Of a DNA stretch of 63,335 nucleotides, positions 36,171 through 45,088 are shown one piece after another. Position numbers and translations under genes: made by a program. Positions within the stretch are counted from its first letter, which is position 1. Each line of letters begins with the position of its first letter. Source of the stretch: an uncultured Pseudomonadota bacterium (GTDB lineage Bacteria; Pseudomonadota; Alphaproteobacteria; UBA3830); the NCBI GenBank assembly GCA_902771535.1, contig CACXWU010000006.1, positions 1 through 63,335 on the forward strand, written 5' to 3'. The notes under the pieces are model-generated. The model searched no databases, had not been told where the DNA came from, and worked only from the letters and a program-made list of their open reading frames with translations.

Positions 36171-36476
36171 TCACTGATGGCTCTTGATCCACTCGGTGAG
36201 TCGAGCTTTTGACGCGGCACCAACGTTTTCCGCGACCTTTTCTCCCTTCTTGAATATCATGACAGTCGGAATACTCATCACCTCGTATTTAGCAGAAATA
36301 TTCGGGGATTCATCGATATTAACCTGCATGATTTCAATCCCCAACTGTTCTTCAATCGACTCCAAAAACGGGCCAATCATTCGGCACGGACCGCACCACT
36401 CCGCCGAGAAATCCACGACCGCAAAGTCCTTATCTAAAACATTTTCTTGAAAGTTCGTTTCATCCGTATGCAACAT
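36171..36476 (-). CDS. trxA: Thioredoxin
   Basis: A 101-residue disulfide reductase of the cytoplasm. The active site WCGPC (in FSAEWCGPCRMIGPF), the cis-proline in MSIPTVMIF and the C-terminal helix are all in place; length is normal (E. coli 108). ATG 36476 is preferred because GAGGAG stands 6 bases before it; a TTG at 36482 is in frame but falls in the spacer. It is followed by rsmG and addB on the same strand; trxA next to add genes is common in alphaproteobacteria. Confidence 0.96.
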   Translation of the reverse strand: MLHTDETNFQENVLDKDFAVVDFSAEWCGPCRMIGPFLESIEEQLGIEIMQVNIDESPNISAKYEVMSIPTVMIFKKGEKVAENVGAASKARLTEWIKSHQ

Positions 36477-36491
36477 AGCCAACTCCTCTTT

Positions 36492-37763
36492 CTACTTTAT
36501 TCTATCAACCCTTACTCCGCAATCCGCTAATTTCTTTTCTGCGCAACAATAACCTCTGTTTAAATGATACACCCTGTCTACGAGAGTGTTTCCTTTCGCA
36601 GCAAGTCCTGCCAAAACCAAGCTGAACGAAGCTCTCAAGTCCGTCGCCATTACCGGAGCGCCGACCAAATGATCGACTCCGCAAACCGTCGCTTGCGATC
36701 CGGAAACCGAGATATTCGCTCCCATTCGAGCCAATTCCGCGACATGCATGAATCGATTTTCCCAAATTTTTTCATCTATGACTGACTTTCCTCCCGCTAA
36801 GCACAGCAACGCCATGGTTTGCGCTTGCAAATCCGTCGGAAATCCTGGGAAAGGTTCGGTCTGAAAATCAATTGGCCGAATCTCACCGGCGTATTTTGCT
36901 TGAAGACCATTTGGAATGTCCTCAAATATCAGAGAACACTCCTCCATTTTTTCAATAAAAGTCGGCAGCAACTTTCTGAAATTTCCGCCGATCAAATCTA
37001 CCTGTCCTTTGGTAATCGCCGCAGCAACCGCATAAGTTCCGGCCTCGATACGATCCACCAATACCGAGTGTTCGGCATGACGCAGCCGAGGAACTCCGAC
37101 CACCCTGATTTCCGAGGTGCCTTCTCCTTCAATCCTAGCTCCCATTTTTTTCAAACAGTTAGCGAGGTCTACGATTTCCGGCTCGCGCGCCGCATTTTTC
37201 AGGACGGTTTCTCCGTCGGCCATTACTGCCGCCATAAGCAAATTTTCCGTTCCTGTTACAGTTGAAATCGGAAATTCAAACTCCGTTCCCTTTAACCCTT
37301 TTTGCGCCTTTGCTTGAACATATCCGTCTTTGAGATCGACTTCAGCTCCCATCGCCATCAATCCCTTCAGGTGCAAATCGATCGGACGTACTCCAATCGC
37401 ACATCCTCCCGGCAACGAAACGCTGCAATGTCCAAACCGAGCCAACAGCGGTCCCAGCACCAAAATAGAGGCTCTCATCTTTTTTACTATCGTGTAAGGA
37501 GCGGTAAAATTATCAATGGAATCCGTCTTGCACGTCACTGTTTCGGAATAATCCCCGACTGAGCTCACGGTACACTCAACGCCGAGAGTTTCCAGCAAAG
37601 CAATCATCGTAGATATATCAGAAAGAGGAGGTACATTTTTCAAAGTTAAACCTTCCTCCGACAAAATCGCGGCGGCCAGCAAAGGCAAAGCGGCATTCTT
37701 TGCTCCCGAAATGTGAACTTTACCGTTAACTTTCTGTTCTCCGTAAACGCGGATTTTTTCCAC
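36492..37763 (-). CDS. murA: UDP-N-acetylglucosamine 1-carboxyvinyltransferase
   Basis: A 423-residue EPSP-synthase-fold enzyme that makes the first committed peptidoglycan precursor from UDP-GlcNAc and phosphoenolpyruvate. Visible motifs are SGAKNAALPLLAAAIL at the N-terminus, the catalytic cysteine in LPGGCAIGVRPIDLHL (fosfomycin target; Cys present, so sensitivity is expected), GFPTDLQAQTMALL and DLRASFSLVLAGLAAKG near the end. GTG 37763 is the likely start: GGAG is 7 bases before it and the length then fits E. coli (419); the frame extends to a TTG at 37784. It ends just upstream of trxA. Confidence 0.96.
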   Translation of the reverse strand: MEKIRVYGEQKVNGKVHISGAKNAALPLLAAAILSEEGLTLKNVPPLSDISTMIALLETLGVECTVSSVGDYSETVTCKTDSIDNFTAPYTIVKKMRASILVLGPLLARFGHCSVSLPGGCAIGVRPIDLHLKGLMAMGAEVDLKDGYVQAKAQKGLKGTEFEFPISTVTGTENLLMAAVMADGETVLKNAAREPEIVDLANCLKKMGARIEGEGTSEIRVVGVPRLRHAEHSVLVDRIEAGTYAVAAAITKGQVDLIGGNFRKLLPTFIEKMEECSLIFEDIPNGLQAKYAGEIRPIDFQTEPFPGFPTDLQAQTMALLCLAGGKSVIDEKIWENRFMHVAELARMGANISVSGSQATVCGVDHLVGAPVMATDLRASFSLVLAGLAAKGNTLVDRVYHLNRGYCCAEKKLADCGVRVDRIK

Positions 37764-38061
37764 AGGCTTGCTCCAAAAATACAAAGAAAGAGTATCATAT
37801 AAAACCTTGAGTTTTCAAGAAAGGAAGCGCGTATTATGGAAGTTTTCAGAAAGATTTCGCTCGAATACGAAAATTTTTCGTTTCCAACTTGCAGTCAAAA
37901 TATTTTCGTTTAAATCTGAAAAGTGTAACCTCCTGACAAGTTTGCAAATATTTATCAGAAGCGAGGTATCAACTTTACCCGCGTCTTTTGCGTATGATAT
38001 CATCTCTACCAAGACAGAAGAGAATGTTTTTTCTCTGATGTGTTAAAGGAAGGAGCGAAAA

Positions 38062-39066
38062 ATGAAATTTAAATTATTGATTACCTGTTGTTGTGCGGTT
38101 GTTTGTTTCTATTCAAATGCGATGCAGCCTATTCGTTCGCAAGAGTTTCATGAAGGAAAAGGCAAGCAGATGGTTTTACATCCTGAAAAAAAACGCTCAC
38201 TAGATGAACACTGTCTTTCTCCTCGACAAAAAAGGATATGTACGAGGGAAAAAGATAAAATTTTCGATAAAAAAATTATCACTATAGAACAACTTCTTAG
38301 TCTGGGGAACAATGAAATATCTTCATCGAATATTTCATTGAATCACGATGGAAAAGACGTCATCGAAGCGAGATGTCTTTTTTTGGCTTCAATTCGAAAT
38401 ATTGTGATACTTCGTCATCAATTTCGAAACTGCATTTATATAGAAAAATGTCAACAAGAAGAACTTCGAACTTTAAAAAACAGGGAGAAAGAATTAGAAA
38501 AAAACATAGAGAAGTTTGAGAAAAGAGAGAAAGAATTAGAAAAAAATATGGAAATAAATAAAAAAGAGGCGACGGATAGATATATGCTGCTGAAAATAGC
38601 TCAAAGCAAACAGAAGGTTTTGCCTTCTGCAAAAAAACACTCACTAGACGAACACTCTCTTCCTCAGCAACAAAAAAGGATATGTACAGAGAAAAAAGAG
38701 GGAATCTTTGATAAAGAAATCATCGCCGTAGAACAACTTCTTAGCTTGGGGAGCAATGAAATATCTTCGTCAAATATTTCATTGAGTCACGATGGAAAAG
38801 ATGTTATCGAGGCGCGGTGTCTTTTTTTGGTTTCAATCCGAAATATTGTGATACTTCGTCACCAACTTCGAAACTGTATCTATATAGGAAAATGTCAGCA
38901 AGAAGAACTTCGAACTTTAAAAAACAGGGAGAAAGAATTGGAAAAAAATATAGAGAAATTCGTGCAAAAAGGGAAAGAATTAGAAAAAAATATAGAAACG
39001 AACAAAAAAGAAGCGGCGGATAAATATATGCGGCTAAAAATAATTCAAAACAGAGCAAAACTATAG
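38062..39066 (+). CDS. Secreted coiled-coil protein with internal duplication
   Basis: A 334-residue protein with a Cys-rich signal peptide (FKLLITCCCAVVCFYSNA, cleavage about 20). The mature part is two tandem copies of about 145 residues (43-185 and 191-334), about 80% alike, each with a basic KK(R/H)SLDEH...QKRICT opening that resembles a bipartite nuclear signal, a globular block (IEQLLSLG.NEISSSNISL, DGKDVIEARCLFL.SIRNIVILRHQ), a C-x-x-x-x-x-x-C motif, then a Lys/Glu coiled coil. Function is unknown. A strong GGAAGGAG site precedes the ATG. Divergent from murA. Confidence 0.65.
   Translation: MKFKLLITCCCAVVCFYSNAMQPIRSQEFHEGKGKQMVLHPEKKRSLDEHCLSPRQKRICTREKDKIFDKKIITIEQLLSLGNNEISSSNISLNHDGKDVIEARCLFLASIRNIVILRHQFRNCIYIEKCQQEELRTLKNREKELEKNIEKFEKREKELEKNMEINKKEATDRYMLLKIAQSKQKVLPSAKKHSLDEHSLPQQQKRICTEKKEGIFDKEIIAVEQLLSLGSNEISSSNISLSHDGKDVIEARCLFLVSIRNIVILRHQLRNCIYIGKCQQEELRTLKNREKELEKNIEKFVQKGKELEKNIETNKKEAADKYMRLKIIQNRAKL
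38188..39063 (+). repeat. Two direct coding repeats of about 440 bp
   Basis: Copy 1 (about 38188-38631) and copy 2 (about 38632-39063) of the secreted gene are close at DNA level, for example gaagaacttcgaactttaaa occurs in both. Close identity with few silent changes suggests a young duplication. Confidence 0.8.
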
Positions 39067-39245
39067 AGATCTGAAAAGCCTGGTTTGGATGAGTTTTCAG
39101 ATCGGCATTTAAAGAGGAATAATTACAGATAATCACTTAGAGATTTTTTCCGTTTTTCATTGATGGCCGACGGCGTAAAGCCCTGAAAAATTGCTGAGTT
39201 AAAACGAGGTTCCATTAATTTAATCTTCTCCAATCAAACGATCTT

Positions 39246-39797
39246 TTAATTTTCGCCGCGCATGGATTTTTTCAGGCGGTCGAGCTTTGATTTCACAGAA
39301 TAATCCAAAATTTTCGAACCGTAACGAATCTGTAGCCCGTCGATCAGAGATTTATCCTGTCGCGCAACGAATTCTATTGTTCCGCCGATCATTTCCTGCA
39401 AGTACTGAGCAAGCTGAATTCTGCTTTTTTCCGAAAAATCTTTCGCGTAGGTTACGTAAAAAACCTTTTTATCATTCATACGATCGCAAAACTTCTCGAA
39501 GGCAACGCAGATGTCCAAAATAATCGAAAATCTCTTGTTGCTCAACACTAATTTCAGAAAATTTCCGATCTCCGGAAGCAATTCCAACTCAGAAACCAAC
39601 GTATCGACGAAATCCTCGCCATCCTTGACTAACAGAGAGAAACGCCGCAAAATCCCCTCGCGATTATTCAGAGATTCAATCGCCTCGCGAACCGCTTTAA
39701 CCTGCTGTACGAACTCGGACTCACGCCCTACGCTGACCTCATACAAGGCCTTCACGTATCTATCAACTACCGAGCTCCCAAAAACCTCAATTGCCAA
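39246..39797 (-). CDS. atpH: ATP synthase F1 subunit delta
   Basis: A 183-residue delta (OSCP) subunit linking the F1 head to the peripheral stalk of ATP synthase. The N-terminal helical bundle (VVDRYVKALYEVS) and the C-terminal signature (DKSLIDGLQIRYGSKILDYSVKSKLDRL, partial; compare D-x-S-L-I-G-G-x-x-I-R-x-G-x-x-x-x-D) identify it, though the usual G-G is D-G. In most alphaproteobacteria atpH heads atpHAGDC; here no other ATP synthase gene is near and the next gene is an unrelated convergent one, so the operon has been split. The terminator just upstream belongs to the regulator gene. Confidence 0.87.
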   Translation of the reverse strand: MAIEVFGSSVVDRYVKALYEVSVGRESEFVQQVKAVREAIESLNNREGILRRFSLLVKDGEDFVDTLVSELELLPEIGNFLKLVLSNKRFSIILDICVAFEKFCDRMNDKKVFYVTYAKDFSEKSRIQLAQYLQEMIGGTIEFVARQDKSLIDGLQIRYGSKILDYSVKSKLDRLKKSMRGEN

Positions 39798-39874
39798 CTA
39801 TGTCTCCACCCGCATCTAGTTGGTGAGGATATCATTATTAATCAATATTTTCAATTCAGAACGATCGTATTCCA

Positions 39875-39901
39875 TAAAAAAAGGAGGCCGAAACCTCCTT
39901 T
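39875..39901 (-). terminator. Intrinsic terminator after the XRE regulator
   Basis: AAAGGAGG (39880-39887) pairs with CCTCCTTT (39894-39901), loop of 6, with a run of seven T on the minus strand side. It lies 30 bases past the regulator stop. Confidence 0.85.
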
Positions 39902-39931
39902 AAAGGTATTTATAAATCGACAATCTATACA

Positions 39932-40714
39932 TTATGCCAAATCAAAATCCGAGTACCCCACAACCTTGTAAGTCGCTTCGAGATTGTCACGGTCAAGAGA
40001 TAATAGCTCGTGCTTAGGAGCTTTTCCGTTTTTCAAAGCTTCAATGTCTGCGATATCGCACAACTGCAAAGTTGTCGGAGTAACGCTCCAGATTTTCTTG
40101 ATCATGATTTGCCCACGATCCAGTATGACAACCGTCGACTCCGGTGCCAAATTTGTTGCCGGTTCGAGGTACAAGGTGGAAGTCTCGCTGAAATACGGCT
40201 TAAAATAACCTTCTGCCTTGATTGCAAATACATCTTCCTTGGCAAACAATTCCGCTGGTTTCGCTTTCCAGTCTGTACTTGAACAAAGGTTGATAGACAG
40301 TTTGCTTCCGTCTTCAGAATTTGCCACAACCTTGTACACAGGCAAATTCATCTCTCTTGAAATCATGTCGTGACGCTTCTTACGACCAAACTCCACAGCG
40401 GTGATCACGTTACCATCATGAGAAATTTCCTGCAACAATTCCGCCGGAGAACATCTGAACGCGTGGGCTAACCTGCGAATCAAATCCGTGTTTAACCTTC
40501 TGGAGCCAGATTCCAATCGTGATAGGTAAGAAATCGAAACATTTGTCACCTGCGACAGGGTTTCCAAGGTGTATCCGTTCTTCTTGCGAAGAAATTTCAA
40601 GTGAGTCATCGGAGCGTCCTTCTTCTTCCGACCAACTCGATGCTTAACCTCAACTGGTGCCTGCTCTTGATAAAAATCCAGATCCTTCATAGGACTTAAA
40701 CTTTGTCTTGCCAT
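39932..40714 (-). CDS. XRE-type regulator with S24-like C-terminal domain
   Basis: A 260-residue DNA-binding protein. A basic N-terminus (VGRKKKDAP) precedes an XRE helix-turn-helix at about 37-92 (LKFLRKKNGYTLETLSQVTN, SISYLSRLESGSRR quoted in part). The C-terminal half follows the LexA/CI peptidase_S24 outline: LPVYKVVAN, AIKAEGYFKPYF, LYLEPATNLAPESTVVI, IMIKKIW. The catalytic Ser of the G-(D/E)-S-M-x-P motif is replaced (GYFKP), so self-cleavage is unlikely; it would be a stable ligand- or dimer-controlled regulator. It has its own terminator and faces a divergent small basic gene across an AT-rich 276-base gap. Confidence 0.82.
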   Translation of the reverse strand: MARQSLSPMKDLDFYQEQAPVEVKHRVGRKKKDAPMTHLKFLRKKNGYTLETLSQVTNVSISYLSRLESGSRRLNTDLIRRLAHAFRCSPAELLQEISHDGNVITAVEFGRKKRHDMISREMNLPVYKVVANSEDGSKLSINLCSSTDWKAKPAELFAKEDVFAIKAEGYFKPYFSETSTLYLEPATNLAPESTVVILDRGQIMIKKIWSVTPTTLQLCDIADIEALKNGKAPKHELLSLDRDNLEATYKVVGYSDFDLA

Positions 40715-40990
40715 AATACCCCTCTAAAAAACTACAAGCATATATATATCATATGACAAAACCGAAATCTATATACAAAAGAAAAATTTTTTATTTGTTT
40801 TTAAATTTAAATATATTTTTATTCACAACCTATTGATTTTATTGTAAAACGCGCTTTAAAAATCTCATTTTTAGCATATTCAAAGTTTCGGATCTCCTAA
40901 TGTGGTTTTACTAGAAAATTATTTTTTTATAGTTTTTTCTGTTCAAAAAATTTTATTTTAGGGAAGATTTTTAACAAAAAAGGAGAAAAC

Positions 40991-41209
40991 ATGATTTCTT
41001 TGGAAAACAAGGAGTTAAAAAATCAAAAAGGCTTAAAATTGTGTAAAACACACAAAATAAGGAGGCCGCGAATCTGTAGAAACGGAAAGTTGAAGCTGAA
41101 CATGACGAAGGTCGTTTCGCCTAGAAATTTCAGGGGTTTGCGAAAAAAATCGTATATAAACTACGGTTTGAAACAGGCAACGACGAAAAAGGTTGAGCAG
41201 CGTCGATAA
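40991..41209 (+). CDS. Small, very basic protein
   Basis: A 72-residue frame with a textbook AAGGAG ribosome site 5 bases before its ATG. The product is strongly basic, with clusters such as KIRRPRICRNGK and RGLRKKS, no signal peptide and two Cys. It could bind nucleic acid. No family is recognised. Base composition of the gene is normal for the window, and the upstream 250 bases are extremely AT-rich. A spurious frame cannot be excluded. Confidence 0.42.
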   Translation: MISLENKELKNQKGLKLCKTHKIRRPRICRNGKLKLNMTKVVSPRNFRGLRKKSYINYGLKQATTKKVEQRR

Positions 41210-41951
41210 ATAAAAATCCGAACCTAAGAAATTCGGAGTTCTGAAGATCAACAATAAGAAAATTTCCAAACAAATTCAATCTGTTAAATAAATTCCCAAC
41301 TAGTGTTTTTCGATAATATCCCATTTATCGGTAGGGTATAAGATATAGAGACACTGAAATCGTTATACTTTTGTTATAGTTTTTAATTTTTGGCAATATC
41401 GATAATATTAGGGATATCCGGCTTCGAAAAAATCAAAATTCTTCTGTTTCGATGAAAAATTTGCGCTGATGGGATTTTTATTTTCGGCACTTATCCGATA
41501 TCCCGAAATTTGGACCATTACTCATTGAATAAAAAACATAAAAGCGCCGAAATCGTTATACTTTTACTATAATATATAGAGATTTTTTCAGGAAAAATCA
41601 GAATTTAAGCGCGAGGAGCTGTCTTTTCAGAGTTAATCGTGAAAAAATAATTTCAGATCGAAATTGGAAGAATTTTTGAGCATGCCGAACAAAACACATA
41701 TTAATTTTCGCATAATATCTGCGATGATGAAGTTTAAAGTCCGGCCCTTCTCTTTTCAATTGATTAATTTCATTATTCGGGTTGCGCAACTTTTTTCAGA
41801 TGTATTCATAAAATGGATGAGAATTAACGAATTATTAATTGAAAAATATGTATGTGGCTACATCTGCGGATAATTATCTATGAAATCGGAAAAAAACAGG
41901 ATGACGCATTTTCTGAAAACGAAATTTTTGTGAATTCCTTGTATGGTGAGA
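41210..41951. other. 742-bp gap with a repeated promoter-like element
   Basis: No convincing gene. It contains two copies of GAAATCGTTATACTTTT (41356-41372 and 41549-41565), each followed at once by a TATA box-like sequence (gttatagt, actataat), 193 bases apart. Short frames at 41598-41789 (minus) and 41664-41873 (plus) lack ribosome sites and family likeness. Confidence 0.5.
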
Positions 41952-44105
41952 TTAACCCAATTTTTTCAGTTGGACGACGACTTTGAATGTTGTTTCAGGA
42001 TGCAGGTCTGCTCCACGTTTGTTTTCGCGTTCATATTGTAATAAAACTTTTGTGCATTCGTTTCCAAAATTTATGCCGGCTTCGTGTTTCAATAGTTTCA
42101 ATTTTCCACTATTGGATTTATCTCCGAATCTGTTTCCCAGGACGATTCCGCAATTAATTTGGGTTCTAGGGGTGATTTTATAGCTGGCGTTGAGAGCTAT
42201 TCCTTTGTACTTTTTTTCAGAATTTTTTTCATCTACGAAGTCTTGCTGAATTTTGAACGGATTGTAAGAGCTCTGTTTTCCCTTGAATCCCATCACTCCC
42301 GCAGAGAATTTTTCGTCGCTGTAATTCACTCCGGCTTCTATTCGATCAAAACGCTTATTTTGCTGAGAGTAACTACCGCTTGAGGAAAAAGTTAAGTTCT
42401 GACTAAAGAAAATGTCCAGAACACCGACTATATTCGATTTTTTATATTTCAGACCTGATGATTCTACCCGCTTTTGGGGTTCGGTTAGTTCGAAAGATTG
42501 ACCTAATGCAAAATGATAAATGTTTTTGGCGCCGTGATATCCGTCGGCATGAAACCCGTAAAAGTAGCGCTTACCGGAATCTACATTGTACGGAGAAATA
42601 GACCTGTTGTTGAAAAATACGTTCGATTCGTTAATCTCGTCGAATGGAGTTTCAAAGGCATCGTAGTATTTTTTGTTTTCAGAAAGAGAAGTTCCCAATA
42701 CTGGAGTGAAAATTAAGTTATGCAACGGAGTTTCAACCAGTAGCGGCCATTTCCACGTTAGATTTAACTGAGGTCTTGCCTGAAAATGCGAGTTATAGTC
42801 GGATTTTGTTTCTTCCTTTACTTTTAATCCTTGCACCGATAAAACGGCATTAACCTCAAGTATGTGTCCGCCCGGCGTTAAAATTTCTTTATACCAGGAC
42901 GGGTTGCAGATGTATTTTTGCGAAAGTCTTCCGTTTTTGAAGTCCATATTTATGAACGCAGTGTCGAAATTCAAGGTTCCTCCGAAAACCTGGAAATAAT
43001 GACGGTGCTCCAGCATCGGAAGTAAATTCGGTGCCGCATCCAAATCCTCACTTTGATACATGGAAGATTTCACCATCGTATAATTTCTGCCATGAAATCC
43101 TTCCAAATACACTTTGGATTCCAAAGTCCTGTCAACCTTGTCGAAAAATGAAAATCTCTTAAGATAATATCTGTCGGATGCCAAATTGATGTTAAATCCC
43201 GTTCGCCAGTTGTTATTCAGCTCATAACGAAGCTTGGCAAAAACATGGCCTCTATATCCGGAGCGTTTAATTTTCTGGATTTTTTCGTCAGGATCTTGTT
43301 TGTTAATGGACTTTGTACCCGTCAAGCTTGCGTCTATGCTAAATTCTCCGTGCGGAAATCTCCAACTGTAGTAAATCCACGGAACATGACCTATTCTGGA
43401 GGTAATTATCGGTTTGAAAATCAACTCCTGCGAATCCGAAATCGAAAACAAATAAGGAAGCGATAAGCTGAAACCCTGCTGCGATGAGAACGAAAATTTC
43501 GGTGTTAAAAATCCGCTCTTTCGCTTAATATTTGAGCTTACATGAGTGAGATATGGAGTATAAAGCACCGGAACGTTATACGTTTCCAGCACTGCATTTT
43601 GATATTCCGTATAATTTTCCGGGTTAAACGTTACAGTTTTTGCTTTTAGCTGCCAGGTTAAAGAGCCGGATTCTGTGCATTCATAGCATGGGGTAAATAT
43701 TACATTTTTCAGTAGATATTCACCGTTGACAATGAAACAATTATCGGAAGCCAGTCGTGTTTTGTCCTGAGTAATAATCTTCAGATTTGTCGCTCGACCT
43801 GATTTGAAATTTTGTTTAGCCTGAAACGAATTCGCGAAATATGCGTTGCCGAATTCATCTTTCATTATTACGTTACCTTCTGCCTTTATGATGTCATTTT
43901 TTTCATCGAAAGACATCGTGTCAGCCGAAATAATCTTTTTGTTATAAACCACGACTACGTTTCCATGACAGATAACAACGTCATTTTTGTATTCAGTCTC
44001 GTCAGAATTTAAGAAAGAGATATCCGCGGCGGAAACAGCTCCTCCGAAAAAGATGCTACTCAGGATAAGGCCTCTGCATAAAATAATACTAGCACAACGG
44101 CCCAC
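41952..44105 (-). CDS. lptD: LPS assembly protein LptD
   Basis: A 717-residue outer-membrane beta-barrel that inserts lipopolysaccharide into the outer leaflet. A signal peptide (ending SAADI at about 27) is followed by an OstA/LptA-like jellyroll (ADTMSFDEKNDIIKAEGNVIMKDEFG, partial quote), the Cys pair FTPCYEC used for disulfides, and a long barrel with alternating hydrophobic/polar strands and a terminal VVQLKKLG. YTPYLTHV and KRKSGFLTPKF are typical. Its start lies 46 bases inside lptG, so translation is coupled. With lptF and lptG it shows that this organism makes LPS or a related glycolipid. Confidence 0.93.
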   Translation of the reverse strand: MGRCASIILCRGLILSSIFFGGAVSAADISFLNSDETEYKNDVVICHGNVVVVYNKKIISADTMSFDEKNDIIKAEGNVIMKDEFGNAYFANSFQAKQNFKSGRATNLKIITQDKTRLASDNCFIVNGEYLLKNVIFTPCYECTESGSLTWQLKAKTVTFNPENYTEYQNAVLETYNVPVLYTPYLTHVSSNIKRKSGFLTPKFSFSSQQGFSLSLPYLFSISDSQELIFKPIITSRIGHVPWIYYSWRFPHGEFSIDASLTGTKSINKQDPDEKIQKIKRSGYRGHVFAKLRYELNNNWRTGFNINLASDRYYLKRFSFFDKVDRTLESKVYLEGFHGRNYTMVKSSMYQSEDLDAAPNLLPMLEHRHYFQVFGGTLNFDTAFINMDFKNGRLSQKYICNPSWYKEILTPGGHILEVNAVLSVQGLKVKEETKSDYNSHFQARPQLNLTWKWPLLVETPLHNLIFTPVLGTSLSENKKYYDAFETPFDEINESNVFFNNRSISPYNVDSGKRYFYGFHADGYHGAKNIYHFALGQSFELTEPQKRVESSGLKYKKSNIVGVLDIFFSQNLTFSSSGSYSQQNKRFDRIEAGVNYSDEKFSAGVMGFKGKQSSYNPFKIQQDFVDEKNSEKKYKGIALNASYKITPRTQINCGIVLGNRFGDKSNSGKLKLLKHEAGINFGNECTKVLLQYERENKRGADLHPETTFKVVVQLKKLG

Positions 44106-45088
44106 GATGACAAAACCACAGAAATCACTCCTGCATAGGCTAAGGATTCCAGTAGGCTGTTCGAAAATCTTAAAAACAACACTGAAAAAATGACTTTCAT
44201 TGCTATATTTGTTTTACTTTTGTACCGATTTATCGGAAAGCAAATTATTGCGGCAATCAATGCAAACAATATAAAGGAGGCGCAATTCGCCAGAAGCTTC
44301 TGCAGCGTCAGTTCGTATAGTCTCAAATTAACTTTGTCTCGCTTTTGGATTTTATAGACTTTATACAGCGAATATATGTCATGACGATGGGGCGCCAACG
44401 ACAGCAATTCGATCAGCTCAGACGATATATTGTCGAAAATTTTTATGGACTCTAAATTTTGGAAACGATCATCTTTTAACACAGATACATTTTTAAGTGT
44501 GACCACATTCGAGTTGATTTCTCCCGACTTTGCAATCAGGCGTTCGTTTTTCTTCAAATCAAACAAATGAAAGTCCGAAAGTCGGTTTTTGTCTATGGTT
44601 TTTATGAAAACCACGTACTTATCTTTGCCGAAGTCTATCCAAATATCATGATTCTTTTCTATGGACGACGAAGAGTTGGCTTCAACGGCTCTCTTATACA
44701 GATTTTCCGATTTTATGCCGACTGGATGAAAAACGAACAGCCAAAACATCCCGATAAATATGGAAAAACTTATGAAGGGAATTAAAATCTGCCTCGGCGA
44801 TCTTCCGATCGATTTGAGAATGGTAATTTGCTGAGATCGGCATAAATCCCACAAACTAAAGGTTGCGGTTATGAAATAAACATAGTTAATAATCTCGCAA
44901 AAAGTTATCGGAGTTCGCAGGAACGACAGCTTTAGTGCGGACAGAATTTCTGCAAAATTTGTTATGGAGAATTTTCTGCTGATCTCCGCGAAATCGAAAA
45001 GCAGAATTAAGAAAAACACGGAAACCGAAACGAAAAATATGGTTTTTAGCTGTTTTTTGAAGATATAACCAAATAAAATTCTGCTCAT
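44060..45088 (-). CDS. lptG: LPS export permease LptG
   Basis: A 342-residue YjgP/YjgQ-family membrane protein: three N-terminal helices, a periplasmic beta-jellyroll (about 125-240) and three C-terminal helices. With LptF and the LptB ATPase it pulls LPS from the inner membrane. The coupling-helix region LCRSQQITILKSIGRSPRQIL is family-typical (partial quote of key part SIGRSP). Being second of the two in the operon and next to lptD, it is assigned to LptG; LptF and LptG are hard to separate by sequence alone. Its ATG overlaps the lptF stop (ATGA). Confidence 0.85.
   Translation of the reverse strand: MSRILFGYIFKKQLKTIFFVSVSVFFLILLFDFAEISRKFSITNFAEILSALKLSFLRTPITFCEIINYVYFITATFSLWDLCRSQQITILKSIGRSPRQILIPFISFSIFIGMFWLFVFHPVGIKSENLYKRAVEANSSSSIEKNHDIWIDFGKDKYVVFIKTIDKNRLSDFHLFDLKKNERLIAKSGEINSNVVTLKNVSVLKDDRFQNLESIKIFDNISSELIELLSLAPHRHDIYSLYKVYKIQKRDKVNLRLYELTLQKLLANCASFILFALIAAIICFPINRYKSKTNIAMKVIFSVLFLRFSNSLLESLAYAGVISVVLSSWAVVLVLFYAEALS

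Noticed and set aside
36000-36200. Replication origin next to the parS cluster
   Set aside because: No cluster of DnaA boxes (TTATCCACA) or AT-rich unwinding element was seen near it; parS only suggests that the origin may be in the wider neighbourhood.
37768-38046. 92-codon frame between murA and the duplicated secreted gene
   Set aside because: It overlaps the murA start region, lacks a ribosome site and shows no domain.
40715-41209. Toxin-antitoxin pair made of the XRE regulator and the small basic protein
   Set aside because: The genes are divergent rather than co-transcribed, the regulator has a large S24-like domain, and the small protein matches no known toxin.
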